Source of the DNA: Varanus komodoensis
Lineage: Eukaryota; Chordata; Lepidosauria; Squamata; Varanidae
Assembly (NCBI RefSeq): GCF_004798865.1
Contig: NW_025336429.1
Span: 3,006,325 to 3,070,324, forward strand
Direction: 5' to 3'
Length of the DNA stretch: 64,000 nucleotides
In this document: in pieces, positions 43,081 to 54,739 of the stretch
Position numbering within the stretch: position 1 is the first letter of the stretch
How the letters are laid out: every line of letters starts with the position of its first letter
Notes under the pieces: generated by a model
What the model was told of the DNA's origin: nothing
The model's input: only the letters and a program-made list of their open reading frames with translations
Databases searched by the model: none
Position numbers and translations under genes: made by a program

Positions 43081-44160
43081 TCTCCCAGATCTGGGCGAAC
43101 TCAGCTCTGTTCCAGTATTTTGGGTGGAGGGATTTTGTGGGGGTAGCAAAAGCTGCTTTTACAGGCTTGCGCAGCCGGAGCTCCTGTGGGCAGTAGCCTG
43201 CTTTGTTGAATGCATGAAATCAACATGGGCGCTGGGCTGGCAGGAGGCTTCTCTCCCTCTGTCGGAGGCAAGGGGGTGCTTGGAGGGGAGCCAGGAGGCA
43301 GGAGCCCGGAGCAGAGGGAGGAAGCCAAGAGGCAAAGCCAAGCAACACGCTGGGGCTGCACAGATCACCACCACGCTGCTCAAAGCCCTTCTACTGTTCC
43401 CTGCCCAGAAGGGTCCGGTGGCCAGCAGGGGCGGGCAGGGCCAGTTCAGAACCAGTTAATATTTCACCATGCAGGCCGCAAGCTGCATTTGGAAGGCAGC
43501 TCGCTTGGCGGTTCTAGCCCTGCAGCTGCCTAGCTCCTTTCAAGCGCCCTGTCGGCTCCCTTTCTTCCTCTTGAATTAAGCCATCCACGCAGCCAAGCGC
43601 CAATCCAGATCTATCCCTTCCACTGCTGGGGAGGCGATCAGCTCCAGCAAATAAAACTGGAAGAAGCCGGAGGAGGAGGGCAAAGAGGTGGGGCAGGAAA
43701 AGGGTTGCATCCGCTGTGATTTGCATCCTCCGCCCATGCCCTCCCAGGTTTCCTGCTACTCTGGTCTTGGTATCCCGCCTCTGCCCATTGTAACCCTTTG
43801 GGTGCTGGGGGAGATCCGTGCTGCAGTTTTCCCAGGGACCAGCTCCTTGCAAAGGTCGCGCAGTGGGCGGGAACTCCAAGGGGAGGGGCATCTGGCTTTT
43901 ACATAGGGGGTTGACTCCAGATTTAACCAAATGCACCTGGGCTGGCAAAACTGGCCTCCTGCTTATGGCAGCCCCCTTCCCCCCAAGCCCATAAAAATGC
44001 CGCTCAGAAGATGAGGAGAGGTGGCTAGAAAAACTAAGGAATTTGTCCAGGGTTGGATTCAGGATCTGCCTTACCCGAATGAAAGGGACTTTCTACAGAG
44101 AAGATGCCTCCACCAGTTTTTCAGCGATTCCTCGCCCACCAAACATATCAATCCATTGAC
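43081..44160 (-). promoter_or_regulatory. 5' flank of the four-finger SCAN-ZNF gene
   Basis: GC-moderate DNA on the upstream side of the minus-strand ATG. 'gcgccaatccag' (CCAAT) lies near 43598-43609. Possible 5' UTR acceptors lie just above 43100. No start site can be fixed. Confidence 0.3.
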
Positions 44161-45290
44161 TGGGGGTGTAGAATCATGGAATACTAGCGTTAGAAGGGGC
44201 CATGAAGGCCATCGGGTCCAACCTCCTGCTGGTGCAGGACACCAAGACGCACCATCTCACTCAGATGGCTGCCCAGTTTCCCCTTCAACCTCTCCAGTGC
44301 GGGAGAGCCCACCGCCTCTCCAGGCAGCTGCTTCCACCTGCTTCCTATTGCTGACAGTGCGGAAGCTCTTCCTGATGTCCTTCCTGAATCTGCGTTTTTG
44401 CAACTTAACTTGAATTGATTCTTCGGTGTCCCACACCCTGGTGTCAGTGAGGAGAGATCTTGACCATCCTCTTTGTGACAGCCCTTGAGGTACTTATAGA
44501 GGGACGCCATGTCCCCCCTCAGCCCTCTCTTCTCAAGGCTGAACATGCCCAGTTCTCTCACAGGGCAGGAATTCTCAACCCTGACCATTTTTGTTGTCTT
44601 CCTCTGGACCCGTTCAAATTTTTCTGCATCTTTCCTAAATCTTGGTGCCCAGAACTAGACAGTATTCCAGATGAGGTCTGACTAGTGAGGAGTATAGAGG
44701 AAGTAATACTTCTGTTAATGCATCCCAAAATAGCATGTGCCCTTTGGCGGCTGCATCATATCGTTGCCTCCTATTCAGCCTTTTGTCCAAATTTACTCAG
44801 AGATCTTTTTCTTTTTCAGTTCTGTTGAACTGTGCATTTCCCATTCTGTATTGATGCCTTTGTTCTTCCTAGGTAGAGAATTGGCACTCATCCTTATTGA
44901 ACCTCATTCTGTTGCTTTCAGCCAGTGTTCAAGTTTATCAAGATCACCCTGGAACTTCATTCTGTCTTCTAGGGTGTTTGCTGTTCCACCCACTTTTGCA
45001 TCGTCTGCAACTCTGATTATCTTTCCTTGTGCTTCCTCATCTAAATCATTAAGGATGTTGAAGAGCACTGGGCCTAGGACTGAACCCTGTGGCACCCCAC
45101 TAAATACCTCCCTCCAGTTTGAGATGGGCCCTTGGATGAGCACTGTGTCCAATTTAGCACCCAATTCTGGATCCACCTCATAGGTTTTCTATCTACTCCC
45201 GTTTCTTCTGTATCGCTTCTCAGAATGTCATGTGGCACTATGTCAAAAGCTTTGCTATGGTCTAGGTAGATTATTTCCAGTGTTCCCTTT
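44161..45290 (-). mobile_element. CR1 LINE, ORF2 3' half, reverse
   Basis: 3' end near 44165 ('tagaatcatggaatactagcg'). The minus strand encodes GVPQGSVLGPVLFNILNDLD, then VADDAKVGGTANTLEDRMKF and LDKLEHW, the reverse-transcriptase active-site region, with VADD in place of FADD. Frames are broken toward the 3' end. Confidence 0.9.
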
Positions 45291-45424
45291 GTTTGGGACA
45301 GTCCAAAAATGAGATTAGTCTGGGTCTCTTGGAGCAGTGGCTGGTGACAAAAATGTCAGTGGAGCAGTTAAAATAAATTGAGCCCAAAAAACTAGTAATA
45401 TAGACCAAGTCGTGCAGGAAAAAC

Positions 45425-46245
45425 ATGCACGGCTTTGTTCTTGCTTTCAGTGGCCCCATTTTGTCCTTCCTTGGGAAATCCCACTGGCAGCTTGGAAGTG
45501 CTCCTCGACCCAGAGCTATCATTGGAAGCTCAAGTAACAGCAGTGGCGAGGAGCGCTTTCCTTCAGCTTCGGCTGATCCATCAGCTGCATCCCTACCTGG
45601 AGAACGACTGCCTGGCGACAGTGACACACGCGTTGGTGACTTCCCGACTAGACTTCTGTACCGCGCTCTACGTGGGGCTGCCCTCGAATACGGTCCAGAT
45701 ACTTCAATTGGTGCAAAACAGAGCTGCCAGGCTGCTGACGGGGACTGGGCGTTGTGCTCATATACTCCAGTCCTCCATCAGCTTCACTGGCTTCCCATTG
45801 AACTCCGGGCCCAATTCAAGGTGTTGGTTATCACCTATAAAGCCCTGAACGGCTTGGGACCTGGTTACCTAAAGGAGTGCTTGTGTCCATACGTGCTCTC
45901 CCGCCCCTTGAGATCGGCGGCAGAGGCCCTTCTTCAGGAGCCCTCCGTGAAGGATATTAGGAGGGTGGGAGGGCCTTCTCTGCGGTGGCGCCCCACCTAT
46001 GGAATGGGCTCCCCAGAGAGGTCCACCTGGTGCAGTCGTTACTTGCTTTTCGGCACCAGGCCAAGATCTTTTTATTTAAACGTAATTTTAATTGTCGATA
46101 TTATTGATTTTAATAACTTTGGCCAGGATGTCTCCAATTTTATATTTAATTGTATTGGTGATTTTATTTACGTTTGTAAGCTGCCCCGAGCCTTTGGTGA
46201 ATGGGGCAGCATAGAAGTTTGCTAGCTAAATAAATAAATAAAGGC
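45425..46245 (+). mobile_element. L2/CR1-like LINE, 3' third of ORF2 plus tail
   Basis: The C-terminal reverse-transcriptase region is readable: LEVLLDPELSLEAQVTAVAR, then LVTSRLDFCTALYVGLPSNT and QILQLVQNRAARLLTGTG. After one frame shift it continues LHQLHWLPIELRAQFKVLVI and TYKALNGLGPGYL. It ends in 'gtaagctgccccgagccttt' and a TAAATAAATAAATAAA tail. It is the longest copy of the family whose bare tails are scattered through the window. Confidence 0.9.
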
Positions 46246-48951
46246 AGCTTTCGGAACTTACCTATAGACACTGAAGTTCCATGTTTTGGGGAGCCCCAAA
46301 CACCTGACATTTGTCCAACCTTCCCCAAGGTCCCTCCAGACGTTTTGCTAACTCCCATGTTCCCAGGTCATTGGCTACATTGTCTGGATCTGATGGTAAC
46401 TGGTAGGAAGGATCAAGGTTAACAAAGGACAAAATAATCTTAAATTGTTCTTTAAAGCCATTTTAGGCTGCAATATATGGAGTCAAATATCTATCTTCCA
46501 GTCCAAGCGCCAAACACTATTTTGGACATCTTCTTTGGGACCCAAAAGCAAAGGAAAGCAGGCCAAAAACACAGGCAGTCTGTTTAAAGCAGCAAAGGAA
46601 AGCCAATTCAATCTTGAGAATTTGGGGGGAATATGTAAAAATCCGAAGGCCTTCCCACTCTATGATTTTTAAAACTGCCATTCATCAGGAACCATGCAGA
46701 GTCTATTGAGAAAGCTAATTTTAATAAGAGTTCTTATAACAGCACATGCAGGTTCTTCCAAAAATACAAAAGTGTTTTTGAATTTTAGACTATGACAGAC
46801 TTTATAAAATGATTTCCTTCAACCCTCAGTCCAAGCTAATATGATCAAACCTGAATTCAGAACGGCAGTCCCTTGGCAACATGGTGAAGATGGATTTCCT
46901 GCCTTCCTAAGAAGGGCAGACCTGCCCTTAGTGGGAACAGCTCCGGGTAGAACTTCAAATGCCCATGCAAGATTTGGTTGGTACTATAGGCTGTTGGTTA
47001 GACATTTGCAAAAAGCACTTGTAAAAAGGGGAGGAGAAAGGCAATTTCTGTACTTCTTCATACTGCCTGGTTGAACTCGCCTTCTGTAACCTGCAGCCTT
47101 CTAGATGTGTTGGTATCATAGCTCCCATCACCCCCAGTCTGGGAGTGATGGGAGAGGTAGTACAACCTACCCAGAAAGTCCCAGGTTGGAGATGGCTTCA
47201 GGAGGCACGTATGTTGAGTATGAACGCAAAAGGATCCACATCTGAGACGGAGACGAGGCCGGATCCATGCATAACAGCTAGCCCAGCCGTGTGTGTCCAT
47301 GTGCAGGCCCAGGACCCTCGGTGGGCAGCCCGGGTTGAGCTGGGCCGTGACTCTTACACACAACCGATTTTCAACCCACAGGCAAGTTAGCATGAGGACG
47401 ACACCCCTCGAGGGGCAAGCCCAGGTCACCTTTCTAGGGAAGATGTGGGGGAAAGGCCCCCCATTTTATCCACGGGGTGGGAGGGGGGTTCACACAATGG
47501 ATTATAACATTTCACAAGACATGGTCAACTTTTCTTTAAATGGTCTCTCGACAGAAAAAACCCGGCTACTATACATATAAAATCTCAGTCCTGCCTGGAA
47601 CTTCTCCTCCCTTATACTTCTTTGTTTTACTTGCAATGCGTGTTTTTTTTTTAATGCAGCAGGGTTTTCAAAAAATGGTATCACCTCCCCTACAGCCTTA
47701 GGTGGTACAGTCCACTCTTGACTATCTCAGGATTTCCCCCAGTGGCTCTGGTGTCACCTTTCTCTACAAAAGGCCCTGAAAGTTGGCTGTCAACTTTTCC
47801 CTTCACTTTAGAAAATAAGGCACACATTTGTAAGCATCTTAACACATGCATGCAACAGCAGGAATATTTTTTTTAAAACTTAAGCTAGATAAGTCAAACT
47901 GCTCTTACTAATCCTTGACTTTAAAGAAGCATGCTGCTCAAATCATAATTCTTCTTTCTCATTGCATTCTTTGCAGAATTTTTAGAAGTTAAAAAAATAT
48001 TCAGATATTTTGAGAGAAATCAGAACAAGCTAACAGCCCTAATGCAATGTGTGTTAAATTACGTTGAAATCATCATGCTTAATTGGAACGTCTTAATTCG
48101 GGAAGGCTTTCCTCAAAAGAAGTATATGACAAGAGGGAAATGTATCACATGCTGACCATTTTTTACTGACCAAGCAGTGTCTTTAAGAACTACCCTTTAA
48201 TACAGGAATTGGGGGCACAATCTCATGCTTGTTTGGGCAAGAAAACATCTTCCGACTTCCAGCATGCTTGAAGTCAAAGAACTTTTTCCTGTCTGAATGG
48301 CCAGAGATTGTGGCCTAAGGAAATATCAGATTTCTTTATTTTGGCTGGGGTGGCAGCGAAGGGTTAGATTTGGGAGAGGGCTGGGGGTGGCGCCAGGGGA
48401 GGCAGGGGTCACCACAGGACAGGTCAGGATCAGCCTTCCCCAAAGATGAGGATCAAGCCCACTTCCCTGTTGGCTGATGGGGGATGTAGCCCAAATGCTC
48501 TGCAGGCACCTCTTTGTGGGGTGGATAGGTGGGTTAGATCATCAGAGCCACTGCAGAACTCACACATACCCAAAGCCATCAGGGGCAGCAAATAAAGGCA
48601 CAGTCCCCAAATAAAAACCTGCTTCTGCAAATCTTGTAAGAGCGGGAGAAATTGCTGGAATGCAACGGTAAGATTTATCTTTCCCCCTAAACCTCAGAAG
48701 AGGAGCCCCGTTTTCCTACAAATCCCATCCTTGGGTTGCATGACCCACCCAAGCAAAGTAATTTTCATGGATAGCTTTTCTGGTATCTGAGCTCCTCCGT
48801 GGGTGGACTTGCCTCTTACTGACTTTAGTTTGTTGTTAGTTCTCGAAAAGGAAAAAAAGAAACAAAGAGCATTTTTAAAAAGACTCAGGTCAAGAACTCC
48901 CAGCCACTCCCAGGCCCCTCTTGCTCGGTTTGGCTCTCCCCCCGCTGCCGA
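46246..48951. other. Intergenic between the two minus-strand SCAN-ZNF genes
   Basis: No exon could be supported. A hairpin-like 'agctcccatcacccccag' / 'ctgggagtgatgggag' pair lies at 47122-47155. T- and A-runs lie near 47643 and 47866. The left edge of the three-finger gene's 3' UTR is not defined. Confidence 0.4.
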
Positions 48952-49484
48952 TCACAGCCTCCCCCTGCTGCGAGCGTGCATCAGCTGGTGCCGATCCCGC
49001 TTCCACTTGCGGTCAAAGCCTTCCCCGCAGAAGGAGCACTCGTGTGGCTTCTTCCCCGTGTGGGTGCACTCGTGGCGGGTCAGTTCCGACCGCCAGCAGA
49101 ACCCCTTCGGGCAGTAGCAGCACGTGTAACGCTTCTTCCCGGAGTGATTCATCTCGTGCCGGATGTAGCTGGCCATGCCTTTGAGGGCCTTGCCGCACAG
49201 CAGGCAGATTTTGACCTCGCTGTTGGGGACCTCCTGCCAAAAGCTCCCCTTCTCCTGGTGCTCAGGGAGGGGCGCCGAGGGGGGTGTCGAGGGGGGCACC
49301 TCCACGGGGTAAATTCTTTGCAGCCTCTCCGAACGGCGGCGCTCCTGGGTGTCTTCCCTTTGTTTCCAGCGGTAGGGGAAGACCGTGTTTGCTCGGCCGG
49401 GGAACCTGGCTTTTAATTTCATCTCCCCATAATGGCCCCATTGGAGAGACTTCTTCTTGCTTGTGCCGGGCTGGGCATAACCTA
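48952..49484 (-). CDS. C2H2 finger exon (three fingers, odd linkers) of a SCAN-ZNF gene
   Basis: Minus-strand acceptor 'ccttgtctgtccag', phase 1 in (G|TA = Val), reading VGYAQPGTSKKKSLQWGHYG. A basic, Pro-rich spacer leads to three fingers: CLLCGKALKGMASYIRH, CCYCPKGFCWRSELTRH and CSFCGEGFDRKWKRDRH. Linkers are SGKKR and TGKKP rather than TGEKP, and finger one has Leu for the usual Phe. Probable contacts (-1,2,3,6): G-A-S-R, W-S-E-R, R-W-K-R. The short, basic C-terminus ends ARSRGRL-stop. With 50996-51101 and 52478-53257 it totals 1419 bases (472 aa plus stop). The array is short, so specificity may be low or depend on SCAN-mediated dimers. Confidence 0.9.
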
Positions 49485-49959
49485 CTGGACAGACAAGGAG
49501 TCCCAAAATGCCCATCAATTTTGTTTCCATGCCTCCCCACAGGCGACGCTCTCTGGGAAGTTCAAATATTACAAACCCAAAGGGGAGCACAAAATCTTTT
49601 AACACGCACCATTTGAAGGCAATTCAAAAATGTTTTCTAACCGTTCCCCCTTATCCTGCAGAGCCTCAGGCAACTGCTGACAGTCAGAACAGAAAAATGA
49701 GGAAGAAGAAGAGGGGGAAGGGGGAGAAATCAGGTTAGGTTGGTCTACATTTGATATGAAAGGATCATCATGCTTTGGAAACAAGAAACCACTTTTGGTC
49801 TGGCTCACCAACCACAGCAGCATCATTTCTTTCTGCATTTTAAGTAGTTTTCTTTTAATCTGAATATATTTTGGTCAAGCTGTTTCAGTCCTGCCCAGGA
49901 TTATTGGGTGCAGTTTTAGAAATCAAATCAATAAATGTACTTTGAATATTTCAGCTCTC
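49485..49959. other. Intron, nothing recognised
   Basis: A GA-rich patch lies at 49695-49730. No exon. Confidence 0.35.
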
Positions 49960-50115
49960 CACCACTTTTCCTACCTGCTCCCATTTTATCCTCATGGCAA
50001 CCTAACAAGAACTACTGGCTGAAAAGATGGGAACGAATGAGTGGTCCAGCGAGTTTCATGGCCAAACTGGGATTTGAACCTGGGAACAGGTCCTAGTCCC
50101 ACCTGTTAAGCCTGC
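49960..50115 (-). mobile_element. Sauria-type SINE remnant, reverse
   Basis: 'ttatcctcatggcaacctaac' and 'catggccaaactgggatttgaacctggg' are a diverged reverse core and B box. Confidence 0.55.
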
Positions 50116-50995
50116 CTTTCCCAACTCTTGGTTCTCCCCCACACAGACATTTTGGACTCAGCCTCAGCCAGCATGATAGAAGTTGTAGTCCAAACCACAT
50201 GGAGGACAGATATTAATTTAGAAAAAAAAGGAGTGAGCGGGGACACGACCAGAAGCAAGAGGAGGCCTGGCGTGGAGAAAGTGGACTGGGAAGAATTTCT
50301 CTCTTTTTCTCACAATCTTAAAATCCAAAGGGATCATCCCATGAAGCTGCGAATTGGGAGATTTGGGACAGATGAACGAAAGAAAGGACATCTTTACACA
50401 GTGCAGAACTAAACTATGGAACTTGCTGCCACAAGATGCAGTGGTGGTTTCCAGTCTGGACAGCTTTAGAAGGAATTGGACACATTCACGTTAGAGGAGG
50501 CAGTGGCTATCAATGCCTACTAGTCCTCATGGTATATTGTGAGCAGCAAGTTGTCCAAGGTGGGAAAAGAATACAGGCCAAGCCAGTCCCTTGCTCTAAC
50601 CCAGCATAGCTTTTCTTATGCTCCTGACTAAGGAAAAGCTACTAGTCCTCATGGTGATATGCTAGCTCTGGGATCAGAGACACAGCGTGCCTCTGTACAC
50701 CAGTTGCTGAGGTACATGGGCAGGAGAGGGCTCTTGCGCTCAGGTCCCGCTTGTGGGTTTCCTTTGGGTGGTTGTTGTGGGAACAGAAGACCCTGCCCTG
50801 AGCCAGCACGGCTCTGAATGGGAAAGGGCTGCTCTAACCACTAGGCAGGATTTTAGATGGGAATCTACACTCTGCTGCCATCAATTCTAAGCAAGCAACA
50901 ACTCCCCACCCCAGCAATTTAAGAGGCAGGAAAGAGACAACTCCCCAAAGCTCTTCTTTTTTTAAAAAAGCACACACCTACAAAACACCACTTAC
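50116..50995 (+). mobile_element. CR1 3' end and intron
   Basis: 'ggacatctttacacagtgcagaactaaactatggaacttgctgcc' to 'gtggctatcaatgcctactagtcctcatgg' (about 50375-50560), with 'ccctgagccagcacggctctgaatgg' near 50800, is CR1 3' sequence. A reversed ACTACAACTTC motif lies at 50176-50195. Confidence 0.6.
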
Positions 50996-51101
50996 CTGCA
51001 TAGGGCTTATGGAAAGAGTTGGTCTCACTCTTGGCCTGGGCTTGCCTTTTGGGGCTTTCCCCCTGTCCCTTCCCTTGACTGGAAGTCACCTCTTCTAGCT
51101 C
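50996..51101 (-). CDS. Linker exon of the three-finger SCAN-ZNF gene
   Basis: Minus-strand acceptor 'ctctgccctcttcag' and a strong donor GCAG|GTAAGT bound 106 bases, phase 0 in and phase 1 out. It encodes ELEEVTSSQGKGQGESPKRQ and ends KSETNSFHKPYA. It is basic where the two paralogous linker exons are acidic. No domain recognised. Confidence 0.78.
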
Positions 51102-52477
51102 CTGAAGAGGGCAGAGAGAAATAGCAGTTGGTGGTCACAAGGACAAGGAACAAGCTGCCCACAGCGGCCCACCTGGCATACCTTGAATATCTTTTTAGTG
51201 CCAGGTAAGACTTTCCTCCAAGAGAGAAAATAATTAGTTTTAATAGTATTGGGCATTTTGCCATCTTTTTAAATAAAGATTTAATTTGTACAAGCAACAG
51301 TTGCTTTTATAAAATGTGTTTTAAATTTGCCTTTTAAAACTCTGTACTACATTTTCATGATGCTTTTATTGTCAGCGATACTTCATATTTTATTTTTATT
51401 GTATCCTGTCCTATTGTAAGAAACCCCCCGGAGAGCTTTGACTATTAGGCAGCACAGAAATAAAATTAACAACAATAATACAATAAATAGTGTTATGTTA
51501 CGTTGTAATATAACAATATGCTACTTCTGCTATCAGAGGCAGGTCTGTAAATACTGGTTGCTGTGGAACTTGGGTAGGAGGGTGTCGTCCTGCATTCGGG
51601 TGTTTGGTTTGTTGTTATGGGAACAGAATCCTCTTTAATCCAGGACAGACTGTGATTGACGTGGCTCCTATGTTCTTCCCCATTAATCCAGAAAGGTTGC
51701 GTACCCTCAGCCTTTCCTCAGACCCTTGAAAGCTGTCTACCATGAATGTTGTGGCTCCAAGTTTCCTCCACTGAGCAGGAGAATGGTTTAGGTGATCCCC
51801 AAAGCCCCTCCTAAACCCACGGTTCCGTGATGCAACAGAACCGTGACAGAACTCTGCAATATTCTGTAGCAAGGCCTTCTCCTAATTTCTACAAACATTT
51901 ACAGATAATTGAGAGTATGATGGGCTTCGTAATGTTTCCCTTGATTGGTTTCTGGCTATCACTAATGCCTTGCTGGTTTACGGGATGGCAGTCATCTAGC
52001 GGAAATTGGCTTTAGCTGTTGCACATTTTTGGATGTTTGCATTTTGTTATTTTGATCTTAGAAGTCACCTCCTAAGAACACAAACCTACTGAAATGCCTG
52101 TAAGGCCTCACACTTGGAGGCATCCGATGCAAAACAGGGAGAGAGGCGATCCCAGTCTCCCTTGCTCCTTCCACCCCTCACCCTTAATTTTCACTAGAAG
52201 GCAGTTTTGGGACATCTAGCCTGGATGTTTTGGAGTGGGAGGGAAGGAGACTGGCGTGGGGTCAGGACAGCTTGAATCTGGCAACCCCATTCCCCACCTC
52301 TCAATGCTCTGCCCCTTTTTACCCCTCTCCAAGAGTCCTTTTCCCAACTTCAGAGATCAGCTCTGAACTGAATTCCAATTTTTTCCTGGCCACCTGAGAA
52401 CACAGGACTATTCTCCAACATTTTTAGTACTGAACATATCTAAAAAAACAGAAATACAAACAATAATGCTTTCCTAC
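51102..52477 (+). other. Intron with LINE and CR1 tails
   Basis: A LINE-like tail ('cttttattgtcagcgatac' to 'acagaaataaaattaac') spans about 51300-51480, and a CR1 3' end ('actggttgctgtggaacttggg', 'gggaacagaatcctctttaatcc') about 51545-51660. The rest (51660-52477) is unrecognised. Confidence 0.45.
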
Positions 52478-53257
52478 CTGCTCTTCCTCCCTTTCAGCGG
52501 CATGAAGCCGCCTCAGGAAATCTTCGGCCAGAGAGACGGCTTGCGTGCAGGTCTCCGGGGCGTGTTCCTGGACCCATTTCTGCATCTCCTCGGGCAGGAC
52601 GTTCAGGAACTGCTCCAGAAACAGCATCTCCAAGATCTGCTCCTTGGTGCATTTCTCCACCTGTAGCCACTGGTGGCCCAGCTCCTGGAGCTGAGCACAG
52701 ACCTCCCGGGGACCGCTGGCCTCCTGGTAGCAGAAGCGGCGGAAGTCCTGGCGCTTCTTCTCCCGGTCCGCCGCCTCCCACTGCAAGATGGCGGCCTTCA
52801 CCTTCTGGAAGTCTCTCCGGTCTTGGGCGTCCAGCCGCATGAAGGCACCCTCAGCTCCCTCATTCAAGGAAGGCAAGAGGCGGGTCACCCACTCTCTTCT
52901 GGGCCACCGGCAAGCCATGGCCACCTGCTCAAAGGAGGCCAGGAAAGCCCTGGTGTCCACCCATGGGGAGGTCTCCTCCAGCAACTGCTCCTCCATGTCA
53001 TTCTCTTCCAAGAACTCCTGGAAGGCCATTTCCCAGAGGTGCCGCAACGATTCCCCCGATTTTGGTGGCTCATCAAGGAGTTCCCCAACTTCGCCAGCCT
53101 CGTCAGCACTGGGGTCTCCGTGGAGTTCTTCCGCTCCTTCCTCTGGCTGAAATCTGTTGGGCTCTTCCTGAGATCCCACCTCTTCCATCTTCTGCTCCAT
53201 CTCCGCGTGGTACTTGGATCTCAAGGTGGCTTTTTTCTGTGGCTGAACACTGGCCAT
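52478..53257 (-). CDS. SCAN-domain exon of the three-finger SCAN-ZNF gene
   Basis: The ATG at 53257 starts [20 protein letters not shown]; a likely acceptor (tcctggcag) lies about 17 bases upstream, so longer non-ATG readings were rejected. A very acidic N-terminus (residues 20-98) precedes the capsid-like block at about 98-160 ([20 protein letters not shown]) and the SCAN domain at about 161-251 ([40 protein letters not shown]). It ends GAGCAG|GTAGGA in phase 0. It is the most diverged of the three SCAN exons in the window, and no psi-K-x-E motif stands out in it. Confidence 0.92.
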
Positions 53258-53446
53258 TTTCTTCTTCTCCTGCCAGGAAAGGAGCACTTCTGCCAAACCT
53301 GAGCTAGGCCTCGCTCGCAAGTGAGTGGTTTAAAAAGGACTGCTGTTGCTGCTGAGCTCAAAGCGTGTTGTCACGAGAAGTGAGTCCACTCAACCCGTGA
53401 AGAGACTCTTCTCTCAGTGACACGGAGCTCTGCTAGAAGAATCAAG

Positions 53447-53467
53447 ATGGAACCGAGGGACAAAAAG
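53447..53467 (+). CDS. Candidate short first exon, plus strand (weak)
   Basis: ATG in good context (tcaagATGG) encodes MEPRDKK and meets an AAG|GTGAGA donor in phase 0. The next acceptor (53575-53576) opens a 115-codon frame in matching phase. It lies antisense to and just upstream of the three-finger SCAN-ZNF gene. Confidence 0.22.
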
Positions 53468-53576
53468 GTGAGAAAGCTTCTAGACCCTGCAAGAAACAGA
53501 ACCCAGGCCAGGAATTAAGAAGAGACACCAGAACAGGAGTAAGGACTCCAATCTGTACTCATCCTCTTCTTCCCAG

Positions 53577-53924
53577 GTCTGTAAGGAGTGCTTGAAGGAG
53601 GTCCTGCAAGGTCTGTTTGCTGCAGCAACCAAAGCAAAACATGGCCACGTTTTGGAACCATGGCCAAAAGTAGCCTTTCTGTTCAGTTGCTACAAATTTA
53701 AACAAGTAGAGGACCACGCTTATTTATTTCATAATGTGCATACACTCCTCGCCCCCCACGCCCCAGTAAGCCAAGCTCCCAGTCACAAATGCATCGCCTG
53801 TGCTGATCTTGCATCCCATGCTACCTGGACCTTTGAACTGGAAAAACCGGGGAGTAAACTTGGCATCTTGTGTTCGGAAAGCAGATGCCCTTGTAGAGAC
53901 ATTGTGCCTCTGAGCACATGTTAG
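53577..53924 (+). CDS. Candidate second exon, hypothetical protein (weak)
   Basis: After 'atcctcttcttcccag' the frame reads VCKECLKEVLQGLFAAATKA and stays open to a stop at 53922. No domain is recognised and the composition is not clearly coding. The intron would be only 109 bases. It may be a divergent transcript from the SCAN-ZNF promoter or chance. Confidence 0.22.
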   Translation, partial: VCKECLKEVLQGLFAAATKAKHGHVLEPWPKVAFLFSCYKFKQVEDHAYLFHNVHTLLAPHAPVSQAPSHKCIACADLASHATWTFELEKPGSKLGILCSESRCPCRDIVPLSTC

Positions 53925-54739
53925 GCCTGGAAATTTGTTGCCAGTTGATCTGGGCTGGGCAAAGGGGGAAAGAGAAGCAAAAAAGAAGGAAGGAGAGAAG
54001 AAAACAAGAGACACCAGAGAAAGAGAGAAGAGAGTGTGGCAAAAACACACAGAAGCAACATTTTTCTTATTCTGCCCCTCCACAGGTTTTCAAGAGAAGG
54101 GTTCTTCCCAGCCTTGGGATGCCAGTGGCCTAGTACCACCAAGCCATGTCATAAGACCATGGCTGGACCAGTTCACGAGCCCACCCAGCCCACCCCTCAT
54201 GAGGTCCCCATGGTGACTGCACATAGGTACACTGCCTCCGATACTGGAGGTAGCTACTAGTCCTCATGGCTAAAGGCTACCTCCTTTACCCTACTCCACA
54301 GGAGTCCGGTCCCCTTTTAATCCTGTTTGAATTGGTGGCCAACACTCCATCTAGTGGCAGGGACCTCCACAGGTTAACTCTGCTCTGTGTGAACCAGTCT
54401 TTCCTTTTCCCGTACTTGTTCTTCTCCCACTGCTCAAGCTTTATGGGTTCAGTTCCCATTTTATGAAAGAGGGAGAAAAATGTCTCCCTGGCCACTTCCT
54501 TCACCTGAGGCACCGTCCCTGAACACCTCGGACATGGTGTTCTTGCCCTCCAGATGTTTAGGATTACTCACTGCATTCCTGGGCTGTTTTCACCCCATCA
54601 CCACACAGAGGAAATGCTCCAAACCTGCATCAATTCAGCAGCATCCTTTCTTTTACCCATCTCCAAATAAGATCACCAAGCAGGCCCTTCCAAATGGCAT
54701 CTTTTCACAGAGTTAAGAAAAAAGATGCTTTTCTTTTCT
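53925..54739. other. Purine-rich patch and unclassified DNA
   Basis: 53955-54040 is almost wholly A/G on the plus strand ('gggaaagagaagcaaaaaag...'). Nothing else was recognised. Confidence 0.35.

Noticed and set aside
45425-46225. Host gene with 266 codons
   Set aside because: It is LINE ORF2 C-terminal coding sequence read in two frames, ending in the family's 3' hairpin and tail.
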